In this document: piece after piece, positions 7,988 through 17,147 of the stretch
Numbering within the stretch: the first letter of the stretch is position 1
Layout of the letters: each line of letters opens with the position of its first letter
NCBI GenBank assembly: GCA_015075445.1
Contig: JABTUJ010000041.1
Coordinates: 18,639 to 82,638, forward strand
DNA from: Verrucomicrobiales bacterium
Lineage (GTDB): Bacteria > Verrucomicrobiota > Verrucomicrobiia > Limisphaerales > J093
Reading direction: 5' to 3'
DNA: 64,000 bases
Made by a program: the position numbers and the translations under genes
The notes under the pieces: generated by a model
Told to the model about the DNA's origin: nothing
Database searches by the model: none
What the model saw: the letters and a program-made list of their open reading frames with translations, nothing else

Positions 7988-9902
7988 ATGTCCGTTCACC
8001 TCTCCAACGCTTCCCTGGCCGGAAATCCGCCCGAGAGCGCGCTTCTCGAGGCCCTGAGCGTTCGCCTCCTCCACGCCTCGGAACGGGAGCGCTTTGATGA
8101 GGAACTGACCCGCAAGCACTATCTGCGCAACGCCGACGCCGTGGGGCGCGTGTTGCGGTATGTCGCCGAATACCGCGGGCAGTGGGTGGCGCTCTTGGTC
8201 TTCAGTTCGCCGGCCTGGCACATCAAAGCGCGCGATCAGTGGCTGCAGTGGTCCCCGCGCCAGGTCAAGGAGCGGCGGCATCTGATCGCGCAGCAGGCGC
8301 GCTTTCTCGTGCTGGCCGCTCCGGGCCGCTGGCCCAATCTGGCCAGCCGGGTCCTGCAACGGGTGCAGGAGCGCTTGCCGCAGGATTGGCAGGAGCACTT
8401 TGGCTACCCGGTCCTGGTGGCCGAGACCTTCGTCGACCCCCAGCGCTTCCGCGGCACCTGTTACCACGCGGCGGGCTGGGAACAGTTGGGGCTCACGCAA
8501 GGTTATCAGCGGGACTGGCAGGACTTCTACACCGACACCCAACATCCCAAGCAACTGTGGGTCCGCGCCCTGGGCCCGGCGGCCCTCGAACAGGTCCGGG
8601 CCCCGGAACTGCCCCCCGCGCTGCGCGACCCGCAGGGGCCGCTGCCCCCGGCCTGTCCGGTACCCACCGATCACTTGGATTCGCTCTGGGAGTGCTTTTA
8701 CCGGGGGCTGACCGATCCCCGCGATCCGCGCGGGGTGCGCCACCTCCTGGCCACGCTCCTGACCCTGATCGCGTTGGCGGTGACGGCCGGGGCCCAGGGC
8801 GCGCATGCCATCGGCCGATTCGCCCAAAGCCTGAGCCATCCCCAACGGCGCTGGCTGCACTGCCGGCCCCGCCAGGGCCGGCGGCGCGAATATGACGTCC
8901 CCTGCGAACGCACCTTCCGCCGCCTGCTCAAGCGGGTGGATCCCGAGGAACTCAAGCAGGCGCTCACCCGCTGGATGGCCGCCGAAGACCCCGAACCCCT
9001 GAGCGTCGTCCATGTGGACGGCAAGGTGGTGAAGAATGCGGCCCCGGCGCCGCCCCGTTCCCCCGCGCAACAGGCCGAGGCCGCCGCGCTGGCGCCCTCG
9101 GAGATCCCGCCCGAACTCCAGAAACCCAAAGCCGACAAGGCGCTGACCCTGGTGAACTTCCAGACCACCCACCAGCGCCTGGTCGATCAGGTGGCCGTGC
9201 CCAGCGACACCAACGAAGAGGCCGCCGTAGCCGCGCACTTGCCCAAGATCGATCTGGCCGGAGTCTGTCTGACCGCCGATGCGGCGCACCTCACCAAGGC
9301 CAACTGTCGGCAACTGACCCAGCGCAACGGCGCGGACTTCTTCCTCTTCTTAAAGGGCAACCAGCCCACCGCGCTGGCCAAGGCCGAGCAACTCCTGCCC
9401 GGCGCCCTTCCCCCCTCAGGCCAGCACGTTGGAGAAGGCCCACGGACGCATTGACTTGCGCGAACTCTGGTGCACGGCTACCGAGCCGCAGACCCTGGGC
9501 CTGGCCGGCGTGGCCCAGGTCGTCCGCGTGCGCTGCTACAGCCAGAGGGTGCGCCAAGGCCGCGTGGTCAAAGAGAGCGACGACGTCCGCTTTGCCGTGA
9601 CCACCCAGGGCCCCACGGAGGCCGGACCGGAAGCGTTGCTGCAACGGGCACGCGACCATTGGAGCATCGAAAACGGCCAGCACTATCGGCGGGATCGTAC
9701 CCAAGACGAGGATCGCTGTCCGGTGCACGAGACCCGCGCGGCGCGCAATCTCTCCCTGTTTCGCTCCTTGGCGATCTTCCTCTGCGAGCAACAAGCCCGC
9801 GGCCCCGGCGCGAAAATGTCGCTGCCCGACTTTACCGCCTCGGTGCACCGCCGGCCGGGGAGTCTGATCCGTCGCCTGACCCGACGCCGCGCGGAGGAAT
9901 AG
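7988..9902 (+). pseudogene. DruA-like/ISAs1-family transposase fusion, split by a frameshift
   Basis: Residues about 15-210 are a DUF4338/DruA-like domain (LVLAAPGRWPNLASRVLQRV, ETFVDPQRFRGTCYHAAGW). The rest is an ISAs1-type DDE transposase: GLTDPRDPRGVRHLLATL, first Asp in VVHVDGKVVKNA, second in CLTADAAHLTKANC, third acid in RDHWSIENGQHYRRD. The first frame runs 7988-9454 and the second, in the next forward frame, continues through 9902. They join at a six-C tract (9410-9415), after which the second frame resumes the expected EKAHGRIDLREL. The triad is intact but divided. Possible causes are decay, a sequencing error in the homopolymer, or recoding. I could not find convincing terminal inverted repeats. 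Confidence 0.85.
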
Positions 9903-10357
9903 ACCCCGGGGCCCACCTCGCCACCGCAGGCGCTGCCCGCCGCAGCGTCGCGGCCTGGGCTTTGTCGCGTGCGCCTCCGGGGGCTTCGCGCAGGGCGGTC
10001 CGGAGCCGGCGATGGCCGTTCGGGTGCGGGAGAGGTGCCGGAGCGGGGGCCGCCGGGGATTTCGCCCTCCGCAAGATCTCTTCGGACCCCCAGTCTCGAA
10101 TCGACTTTGTCACTAGCCCTGGGCGGCCGTGAGAAAGCATGGAGAAACCGCTTGCCACGCGGGGGCTTCGGCGTAGGGTGCCCCGCTGCCTGGGCCCCAC
10201 GTGTGTGACGGTCCATTGAGGCTGAGAAACGAACAGTAAACCCGTACCTAACCTCAACCTCCGTTGCCGCTGCAACGCTCGGTTCGTTAGGCAATGGAGC
10301 CTTCGCCGGGGCCTTCGCCCTGACCAAGTCTCCCGCAGGATCCGTCCCATTCGAAGT
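9903..10357. other. Transposase flank and rpsA leader region
   Basis: 455 bp without a convincing gene. The left part is the downstream end of the insertion sequence; the right part (about 10210-10357) is lower in G+C and should contain the rpsA promoter and 5' leader. No tRNA, clear hairpin terminator or recognised leader motif was seen. Confidence 0.5.
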
Positions 10358-12037
10358 ATGCTGACCATGGAAGAGGCCCTGAAGCAGACCGCCCAGCGGT
10401 TTGTGCCCGGGGAAATCGTAAAAGGCACTGTCATTGAAGTTCGTCCCCGGGAGGTCCTGGTGGACATAGGCTACAAGAGCGAGGGGGTTCTCTCGCGCGG
10501 GCAGTTCGAGGACCTGCCGGACCTCAAGGCCGGCGACCAGGTGGATGTGATGATCGAGCGCCTCGAAGACCGCGAGGGCATGGTCGTCCTGTCCCGGGAA
10601 AAGGCCGAGTTCAAGAAGAACTGGGAGCGGATCCTGAGCATCTGCAACGAAGGCGGCACGATCGAGGGCAAGGTCAAGGCCATGGTTAAAGGCGGCCTGA
10701 TCGTGAACATCGGGGTCGAGGCGTTTCTCCCGGCGTCGCAGGTGGACATCGCCCCGCCGCGCAACCTCCAGTCCTTCGTCGGCAACAGCTACCGGTTCAA
10801 GGTCGTCAAGCTGAACCAGGAACGGCAGAACATCGTGCTCTCCCGGCGCGAGCTCATCGAGCAGGAGCGCCAGGAGCGCCGCAACAAGCTGCTCACCGAA
10901 CTGGTCCCGGGCGACGTCATCAAGGGCACCGTCAAGAACCTCACCGACTTCGGTGCGTTCATCGATCTGAACGGGCTCGACGGCCTCCTGCACATCACCG
11001 ACATGAGCTGGGGCCGCATGAATCATCCCAGCGAACTCCTCCGCGTGGGGCAGGAGCTCGATGTCGTCGTGCTCGATGTCAACCGCGAGAAGGAACGCGT
11101 CAGCCTCGGCCTCAAGCAGAAGAGCGCCAACCCGTGGGACAAGATCGAGGAGAAGTTCCCCGTGGGCACGAAGATCAAGGGCAAGGTCGTCAACCTGGTG
11201 CCCTACGGCGCGTTCGTCGAACTCGAGCCCGGCGTCGAAGGCCTCGTCCACGTCACCGAGTTGTCCTGGACCAAGCGCATCGCCAAGGCCAGCGATGTCC
11301 TCAAGCAGGGCCAGGAGGTCGAGGCGGTCGTGCTCGGCATCAACCGCGAGGAACAGAAGATCTCGCTCGGCACCCGCCAGCTCGAACTCAATCCCTGGGA
11401 GCAGGCCCGCGACAAGTACGTCGTCGGCACGCACGTCAAGGGCAAGGTGCGCAACCTCACCAGCTACGGCGCCTTCATCGAGCTCGAGGACGGCCTGGAC
11501 GGTATGGTCCACGTCTCGGACCTGTCCTGGACCCGCAAGATCAACCACCCGTCCGAGGTGCTCAAGAAGGGCGACGAGGTCGAGGCCGTCGTGCAGGAGG
11601 TGGACACCGTCAACCAGCGCATTTCGCTCAGCGTGAAACACCTGGTTGAGGATCCGTGGGAACACATCGACAAGTACTATCGCGTCGGCGACCTGGTCAC
11701 CGGCAAGGTCACCAAGCTGGCCAGCTTCGGCGCCTTCATCGGCCTCCAGAACGAGATCGACGGGCTCGTCCACATCTCGCAGGTGAGCGAGGAGCGCGTC
11801 GAGAAGATCAAGAGCGTCCTCGGCGTCGGCCAGGAGGTCACCGCCCGCGTCATCAAGATCGACCGGGGCGAGCGCCGCATCGGCCTCTCCATCAAGGCCG
11901 CCAACTACTCGAACGAACAGCTCAAGGCCGAGCAGGCCCTGCTCGACCAGCTCAAGCCAGGCGAGGATCTCGTCGCGCTCCAGCACGCCTTCGACGCCGC
12001 GGAGGAGATCGTCAAGGGCAGCGAGGACGGCCGCTAA
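10358..12037 (+). CDS. rpsA: 30S ribosomal protein S1
   Basis: A 559-residue protein made of six S1/OB-fold RNA-binding repeats, at about residues 17-85, 100-168, 187-256, 272-343, 360-430 and 447-515. Repeats 3-6 share GxV..L..FGAF(I/V) followed by GLxHI/HV and LSW, for example LTDFGAFIDLNGLDGLLHIT. S1 unwinds and anchors mRNA on the 30S subunit. Length and repeat number match the classical form. The start is MLTMEEALKQ at 10358; an ATG three codons later is equally possible. It stands alone between an insertion sequence and a terminator. Confidence 0.96.
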   Translation: MLTMEEALKQTAQRFVPGEIVKGTVIEVRPREVLVDIGYKSEGVLSRGQFEDLPDLKAGDQVDVMIERLEDREGMVVLSREKAEFKKNWERILSICNEGGTIEGKVKAMVKGGLIVNIGVEAFLPASQVDIAPPRNLQSFVGNSYRFKVVKLNQERQNIVLSRRELIEQERQERRNKLLTELVPGDVIKGTVKNLTDFGAFIDLNGLDGLLHITDMSWGRMNHPSELLRVGQELDVVVLDVNREKERVSLGLKQKSANPWDKIEEKFPVGTKIKGKVVNLVPYGAFVELEPGVEGLVHVTELSWTKRIAKASDVLKQGQEVEAVVLGINREEQKISLGTRQLELNPWEQARDKYVVGTHVKGKVRNLTSYGAFIELEDGLDGMVHVSDLSWTRKINHPSEVLKKGDEVEAVVQEVDTVNQRISLSVKHLVEDPWEHIDKYYRVGDLVTGKVTKLASFGAFIGLQNEIDGLVHISQVSEERVEKIKSVLGVGQEVTARVIKIDRGERRIGLSIKAANYSNEQLKAEQALLDQLKPGEDLVALQHAFDAAEEIVKGSEDGR

Positions 12038-12090
12038 TCCCGGCCCCAGCCGGCGGCGCGTCCCACCGGACTCGCCTCGATTCCACCGAC

Positions 12091-12125
12091 GGGCGGACCT
12101 TCACGGGTCCGCCCATCCGGCTTTT
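12091..12125 (+). terminator. Probable intrinsic terminator of rpsA
   Basis: GGGCGGACC and GGTCCGCCC form a perfect 9-bp stem around a 6-base loop, 54 bp after the rpsA stop. ATCCGGCTTTT follows, giving a short U-tract. Confidence 0.65.
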
Positions 12126-12168
12126 CGGGCCGCGCGCGTCATGTGCGTTTTCGTACCGCAACCCTCTC

Positions 12169-12450
12169 ATGACCGACAGCCTGGCCGAACCGGTCCAGTG
12201 GACGGATGTCGGCGTGACCCCCGTGCTTGCCGGAGAGCATGTTCAGGTCTACCTCCCGGCCGAGGCCCGCAACCGTTACTACCGGTTGACCGAACTACCG
12301 GCCCTCGAGGCGCTGGGCGAGGGCCGTCTCCGGCGCCTAAGCCGGCACCACCAGAACTACGAAGTCGAGGTCTCCGACGACCTCGAACCCGGGTCCTCGC
12401 CCGGCGTGGTCGCCACCGACGAGCACCGGCCGTTGGTGCTTGACCCACCA
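12169..12450 (+). pseudogene. Possible remnant of a secreted protein's C-terminal end
   Basis: An open stretch beginning MTDSLAEPVQWTDVGVTPVL contains LPAEARNRYYRLTE, a pattern like the terminal strands of many Verrucomicrobial secreted multidomain proteins. It has no proper stop: the frame runs on through the 14-bp repeat and into glpF. A real fusion to the aquaporin is unlikely, so this is read as debris. Confidence is low. Confidence 0.3.
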
Positions 12451-12606
12451 CCGGCACTCACCCGTACCGGTTCCACCGCGCCCAGAGCCAATAGCAGTGC
12501 GACCGTAGCAAGCCTTCTCACGGCCACCCCAAGTGCTGCAGCACAGCGGTGCAGCCCGTGGGCGAACGGTGGCAGAGGAAAGGGCAGCTCGTCCTCCCAT
12601 TTCCTC

Positions 12607-12676
12607 TCCCCATTCGCCTGTCCCCATTCGCCTGTGACCACTCCCCTGTCCCCATTCGTCTGTGACCACTCGCCTG
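12607..12676. repeat. Heptamer-based array with a 14-bp higher-order unit
   Basis: Ten 7-bp units alternate between TCCCCAT or TGACCAC and TCGCCTG-like partners, giving a 14-bp super-period. It lies in the 707-bp gap between rpsA and glpF, most of whose remaining length holds no supportable gene beyond the remnant at 12169. Confidence 0.88.
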
Positions 12677-12744
12677 TAACCGCCGTGGCTGCCCAACCCG
12701 GACTTGCCGCCGTGACCGGCTTCTCGCAGCATGCCGCCACTCAC

Positions 12745-13491
12745 ATGAGTCCCTACCTGGCTGAATTCATCGGCACCGCGATCCTCGTCATCTTCGGCAA
12801 CGGCGTCGTGGCCAACGTGGTCCTCGCTCGCACCAAAGGCCACAACGCCGGGTGGATCGTCATCACCACCGGCTGGGGACTCGCCGTCTTTGTCGGGGCC
12901 TTCTGCGCCGCCCCGTTCAGTGGGGCGCACCTGAATCCGGCGGTGACCGTCGCGATGGCGGCGGCCGGGAAGCTCGCCGGTGACCGGGTGCTCGGGTATC
13001 TGCTGGCCCAGTTGTTGGGTGGCTTTGTCGGGGGCGCGCTGGTGTTTCTGTTCTATCGCGAACACTTCCGCGTCTCCGACAACACCGACGCCAAGCTGGC
13101 CTGCTTCTGCACGGGGCCGAACATCCGCCACCTGCCCCAGGCGTTCTTCTGCGAAGTCTTCGGGACATTTCTGCTGATCCTCCCGATCTTCCTGATGACC
13201 AGTCCGGTGGTGCAACTCCCCGCGGCGGCCGGGGGGACCGAGGTGCCGGTGGGCCTGGGCACCCTGGGCCTGATCCCGGTGGCACTGCTGGTCTTCGCCA
13301 TCGGCCTCTCGCTCGGCGGCACCACCGGCTACGCCATCAACCCCGCCCGCGATCTCGGCCCCCGCCTCGCCCACGCCGTCCTGCCGGTCCCTGGCAAGCG
13401 CGACAGCGACTGGGCCTACGCCTGGGTGCCGGTGTTGGGCCCGCTGGTGGGCGCCCTGCTCGCCGCCGCCGTGAACGCCGGGCTGCGCTAA
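12745..13491 (+). CDS. glpF: Glycerol uptake facilitator / aquaporin
   Basis: A 248-residue MIP-family channel with six transmembrane helices and two NPA half-helices: SGAHLNPAVTVA and GYAINPARDLGPR. The Asp after the second NPAR is typical of glycerol-conducting aquaglyceroporins, so passive glycerol or small-polyol transport is likely. The ATG at 12745 (MSPYLAEFIGTAILV) matches the family N-terminus; the frame is open far upstream, but that part encodes repeat sequence. No glycerol kinase or dehydrogenase gene is nearby. Confidence 0.92.
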   Translation: MSPYLAEFIGTAILVIFGNGVVANVVLARTKGHNAGWIVITTGWGLAVFVGAFCAAPFSGAHLNPAVTVAMAAAGKLAGDRVLGYLLAQLLGGFVGGALVFLFYREHFRVSDNTDAKLACFCTGPNIRHLPQAFFCEVFGTFLLILPIFLMTSPVVQLPAAAGGTEVPVGLGTLGLIPVALLVFAIGLSLGGTTGYAINPARDLGPRLAHAVLPVPGKRDSDWAYAWVPVLGPLVGALLAAAVNAGLR

Positions 13492-13492
13492 C

Positions 13493-13534
13493 CTCCTCGC
13501 CCTTCGCCCTTCGCCCTTCGCCCTTCGCTCTTCG
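13493..13534. repeat. Heptamer tandem array (CCCTTCG)n
   Basis: Six 7-bp units (CTCCTCG, four CCCTTCG, CTCTTCG) begin right after the glpF stop. The same heptamer is the core of the larger array at 60591-60775. Confidence 0.9.
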
Positions 13535-13649
13535 CCCGCAACCCCGAAGCGCGCTTCGCTTGCGGAGCCGTTTTGCGCCTCCCCGCGGTCTGGCCGTGGG
13601 CGCGGCCGAGCTCACCGCCCGTCCCGGTGGGGACCGGAGCCGCCGACGT

Positions 13650-14660
13650 TCAGGCGCGCCGTCGCCGTCGCCAGCCGGCCACGACGAGCAGCGCGCTGGC
13701 GACCGGCAGCATGGCCGCGGGTTCCGGGATCACGATCCGCCAGATCTTGCCCCCCGCCGGCTGCGACAGGTAGAGGGCGTTATCCGGCCCGAACGTCAGC
13801 CGGTTGTGGCCGATAAAGTCCCCGCTCGCGAAGCCCTCGCCGATGACGGTGAGCGAGCTCCCGTCCAAGGCCAGCTCGTAGAGCTGGTCATCGCTGTGGC
13901 CCACGGCGAACAAGCGACCGGCCCTGTCGAACGCCAGCCCACTTGTGTAGCCGGGAGCGGCAGCGAGTTCGGCCAGCCAACGGCCGTCTTCCGCATACCG
14001 GGTGACGCCTCCCCCCGCCGAGCCGACGAAGATGTCACCCGAATTCGGGTGGACCGCGATCGCGTCCGGCCGGTACAGGGAAAACAGGGGCTGGGGCACG
14101 CCTCCCTCCCAACGGAAGACATGGCCGCCTGCGCCCGCCGCCTCGGAGGATCCCACCAACAGGCGACCTTGCCGGTCAAACGCGAGTGCCTGCACGTTTT
14201 CGAGCCCTGCTTCTGCCCCGGCCAGCCGGGTCATGGCGTTGTCCGGATGAATTGCCCAAAGCTCGTCCGCTGCCCCCACCAGGACGGAACCCGACCGACC
14301 GCTCGCCGTTCCGGCCGCATCAAACGCCACGGCATCGGGGTCTCTCAGCGGCGCAACCCCCAGGGGGCTGGACGTCCGGGTCCTCGCCTCGATCTTCCGC
14401 ACAAACTGAGGGGCGAGGTTGTCGTCGTGACCGACGTAGAGGTTCCCGGCGGGGTCGAAGGCCAGCTTGGCGGGCTGCTCCAAGACCACGCAGGTCGTGA
14501 GCCGGGCCTCGGGAAGCAGCAGCCGCTGCGCTTCCAGCCGCGGGGTTCCTCCGCCGAGTGCCAGCAGGAGCAGCAGGGGGCTGAGGGCGACGGTTCCCTG
14601 GGCGGCGTGGCTTCGTACCGACCTGGGCTCTGCGGTCCGTGGGATGCGTTGTGCAGTCAT
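13650..14660 (-). CDS. PEP-CTERM-anchored beta-propeller protein
   Basis: 336 residues with an N-terminal hydrophobic signal (LSPLLLLLALGGGTP) and a C-terminal PEP-CTERM signal: IPEPAAMLPVASALLVV, then an Arg-rich tail. That signal is recognised by exosortase/EpsH systems for surface sorting. The body repeats segments such as LAFDPAGNLYVGHDDN, LAFDRQGRLLVGSSE and LAFDRAGRLFAVGHSD, which fit an NHL/SMP-30-like propeller. Function is unknown. The presence of PEP-CTERM implies an exosortase elsewhere in the genome. Confidence 0.85.
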   Translation of the reverse strand: MTAQRIPRTAEPRSVRSHAAQGTVALSPLLLLLALGGGTPRLEAQRLLLPEARLTTCVVLEQPAKLAFDPAGNLYVGHDDNLAPQFVRKIEARTRTSSPLGVAPLRDPDAVAFDAAGTASGRSGSVLVGAADELWAIHPDNAMTRLAGAEAGLENVQALAFDRQGRLLVGSSEAAGAGGHVFRWEGGVPQPLFSLYRPDAIAVHPNSGDIFVGSAGGGVTRYAEDGRWLAELAAAPGYTSGLAFDRAGRLFAVGHSDDQLYELALDGSSLTVIGEGFASGDFIGHNRLTFGPDNALYLSQPAGGKIWRIVIPEPAAMLPVASALLVVAGWRRRRRA

Positions 14661-14756
14661 AGGGAGTCCTCATTCTGTGGTGCTCCTCAGAATTTCACGG
14701 TTCTACTCCTCGCACACCATCGCCGCGGTGCAAAGCGACACTTTTTCCGTGTTGCC

Positions 14757-15907
14757 TCAGAGCAACTCCAGGGCCCGGCCCAACTCCGCCGGGGTGTTGT
14801 AGTAGTGCGGCGAGAGCCGGAGATAGGCGCGGCCGGCACGGTCCCGGCGCAGTGACGTCACTACGCCGGCTTAGCTGAGCCGGTGATGCAGCGCGGACAG
14901 GTCCGTTCCGGGTCGGTGAAGGTGGTGATGCCGCCCGCGTTGGCCGGCGGGGCATCGGCGGCCAACACTTCATACCCGCGCTGCGCGAGTTCGCGCACTA
15001 GCCAGAGCCGCTTCTTCTGCAGATCCTCCGTGATCGCCGGGAGCCCGACTTCAGCAACGAGGTCGAGGGCAGCGCGCAGGCCCAGGAGACCCAGGAGATT
15101 GGCGCTGCCGGCCTCGTACCGGCGGGCGTCGTTGCGGAAGGTGAGATCCTCCTGGGCGACGAATTCCGGACAGCGCAGATTGTGCCAGCCGTAGACCGAA
15201 GGAGCGATCCGGTCCTGCACCGCCTCGCGGACGTACAGGATCCCCGCCGCACACGGGCCGAGCAGCCACTTATGCGCGTCCGCCGCCAGGACGTCCACGT
15301 GCTCGACGGTCGTCGGGAAGGCCCCCAGCGTCTGAATGCCGTCCACGCAAAACAGGATCCCCTGCGAACGGAGGGCCTGGCCCAGCCGCGACAGCTCGAG
15401 GCGCCAGCCCGAGATGAAGTGGGCCGAAGCCAGCGCGACGAGCCGGGTGTTTTCATCCACCTGCCCGAGGACTTCAGCGGCACGCAACTCACCGAGGCGC
15501 CGGACGTTCAGGAAGCGGACCTCGACGCCGCGGTCGGCCAGCGTCATCCAGGGATACACGTTGCTCGGGTAATCATCGAAATAGATCACCGCGTTCGTGT
15601 TGCGCCGGAAATCGAGGCCGTTGGCGATGAAGCTGAGCGCCAGCGACGTCGGGCCCACCAACGCGATCTCGCTCGGTTGGGCGCCCAGCAAGCGGGCGGC
15701 CGCGACGCGGGTCTCGACCAGGAAATCCCGCGCAACCGCCGTCTCCTGATCGTCGCGTGCACCGGCTTCCGCGCCCTGGGCGACGGCCTCGGCCACGCGT
15801 CGGGGCAGGGGACAGACCCCGGCGTGGGCCAGGTAGATGCGCTGGCGGGTGACGGGGAACTCGTGGTTCCGCAGCGTTTCGTCGTTCTGGATTTCGGCGG
15901 GGGTCAC
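14757..15907 (-). pseudogene. Class V PLP-dependent aminotransferase, broken at the 3' end
   Basis: The frame is intact from a probable GTG start at 15907 (VTPAEIQNDETL) through the PLP lysine in ADAHKWLLGP to GGITTFTDPE. It is a cysteine-desulfurase/isopenicillin-epimerase-like fold. After that the reading frame changes: the expected ending is found in the next frame as DLSALHHRLS, then an in-frame TAA, then AGVVTSLRRDRAGRAYLRLS and PHYYNTPAELGRAL to a TGA at 14759-14757. One frameshift plus one nonsense codon therefore remove the last about 45 residues. In the surviving frame the protein ends at 14861 with an unrelated tail. Substrate unknown. Confidence 0.75.
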
Positions 15908-15929
15908 GGTTGGTGGGCGGTGGGCAGGT

Positions 15930-16883
15930 TCAGTTGACGACGTTTTGCGGGCGGCCGGCGAGGAACGCGCGGACATTGTCGACGGCCTGCGCGAGGAGGC
16001 GTTCGCGAGCGGCGCGGGTTGCCCAGCCCAGGTGCGGGGTGATGAGGCAGTTGCGGGCGGTGAGCAACGGGTTGGTGGCTGGGGGCGGTTCGACGCTCAA
16101 CACGTCCAGGCCGGCGCCGGCCAGTCGCCCTTCGTTCAGCGCTGCCGCGAGCGCGGTCTCGTCCACGAGCGGGCCACGCCCGGTGTTGAGCAGGAAGGCC
16201 GCGGGTTTCATCCAGGCCAGACGTTCGGTGTTGACCAGGTGCCGCGTCGCGTCCGTCAGAGGACAGTGCAGGGAGACGACATCGCTGGTGCGAAAGAGGG
16301 TCTCGAGGTCCACGAACTCGATCCCCGCCGGCGAGGGAACCGGCGGCGTCCGCGTATGGACGAGCACGGGGCAACCGAACGCGGAAGCCACGCGGGCGAC
16401 TCCACGGCCCACGTGACCAAAGCCGACACAACCGAAGGTGCGGCCGGCCAGCTCGAGCAGGGGCGTCTCCCAGTAGCAGAAGTCCGGGCTTCGGCTCCAG
16501 CGTCCCGCGCGCACGCCCTCGGCGTGGAGGCCGACGTGGTGGGTCAGTTCGAGGAGGAGCGCAAAGGTGAGTTGGACGACCGACGGGGTGCTGTAGCCGG
16601 GGACGTTGGTGACGGGGATGCCGCGGGCGCGGGCGGCGGCCAGGTCCACGACGTTGGTGCCGGTGGCGAGCACCCCGATGTAGCGCAGGTCAGGCAGCGC
16701 GGCGAGGCTGGCGGCGTCAAGGACGGTCTTGTTGGTGAGGACGACGGCGGCGTCGCGGGCGCGGGCGACGGTGTCGGCCGGGGCGGTGCGCTCGTAGACC
16801 CGGCATGCGCCGAGGGCTTCGAGGGGGGCCCAGCTCAAGTCGCCCGGGTTCAGGGTATGGCCATCGAGGACAGCGATCTTCAT
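15930..16883 (-). CDS. D-2-hydroxyacid dehydrogenase (glycerate dehydrogenase type)
   Basis: 317 residues of the NAD-dependent D-isomer 2-hydroxyacid dehydrogenase family. The Rossmann motif is GCVGFGHVGRGVAR; the catalytic Arg is in LLNTGRGPLVDE, the Glu in DVLSVEPPP and the His in CLITPHLGWAT. The N-terminal MKIAVLDGHTLNPGDLSW is close to glycerate dehydrogenase/hydroxypyruvate reductase, so interconversion of hydroxypyruvate and glycerate is the best guess. It lies just upstream of the broken aminotransferase, suggesting they once shared a transcript. Confidence 0.9.
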   Translation of the reverse strand: MKIAVLDGHTLNPGDLSWAPLEALGACRVYERTAPADTVARARDAAVVLTNKTVLDAASLAALPDLRYIGVLATGTNVVDLAAARARGIPVTNVPGYSTPSVVQLTFALLLELTHHVGLHAEGVRAGRWSRSPDFCYWETPLLELAGRTFGCVGFGHVGRGVARVASAFGCPVLVHTRTPPVPSPAGIEFVDLETLFRTSDVVSLHCPLTDATRHLVNTERLAWMKPAAFLLNTGRGPLVDETALAAALNEGRLAGAGLDVLSVEPPPATNPLLTARNCLITPHLGWATRAARERLLAQAVDNVRAFLAGRPQNVVN

Positions 16884-16943
16884 CGCAGTTGCGGGCCGAG
16901 CCTCGCGGTTGAGTGGTGGTTGTCAATCCAGGAGCCCTTCGGC

Positions 16944-17067
16944 ACGTCGGCTCCCACAGACTGCCTCCTGACGTCGGCTCCTACGGACTGCCTCCTGACG
17001 TCGGCTCCTACGGACTGCCTCCTGACGTCGGCTCCTACAGACTGCCTCCTGACGTCGGCTCCTACGG
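16944..17067. repeat. 27-bp minisatellite built from the REP-like core
   Basis: Four full 27-bp units and a 16-bp partial unit, nearly identical, sit between two divergent genes. Each unit contains CCTCCTGACGTCGGCTCCTA, almost the same as the arms of the inverted pairs at 19191 and 53141. There are no unique spacers, so it is not a CRISPR. Because 27 is a multiple of three, the array is open in several frames, which creates spurious ORFs. Confidence 0.9.
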
Positions 17068-17147
17068 ATTGGCATGGTCTTGTGGGTGTCGCTTGGCGTT
17101 GCCTGCCGGCCGCGAGCCAGTAAGGTGCGCCCGTGCATAGGCCTCGT

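Noticed and set aside
7988..9902. A Druantia defence locus
   Set aside because: Only the DruA-like domain is present, fused to a transposase; no druB-E-like or helicase genes are nearby.
9683..11986. A 767-codon minus-strand frame opposite rpsA
   Set aside because: Its regular repeats are the antisense image of the six S1 repeats.
11656..13491. A single protein joining repeat sequence and the aquaporin
   Set aside because: The first third is rpsA in another frame, and the middle is heptamer repeat; the aquaporin has its own normal start at 12745.
16944..17067. CRISPR array
   Set aside because: The 27-bp units are contiguous and near-identical with no unique spacers, and there are no cas genes.
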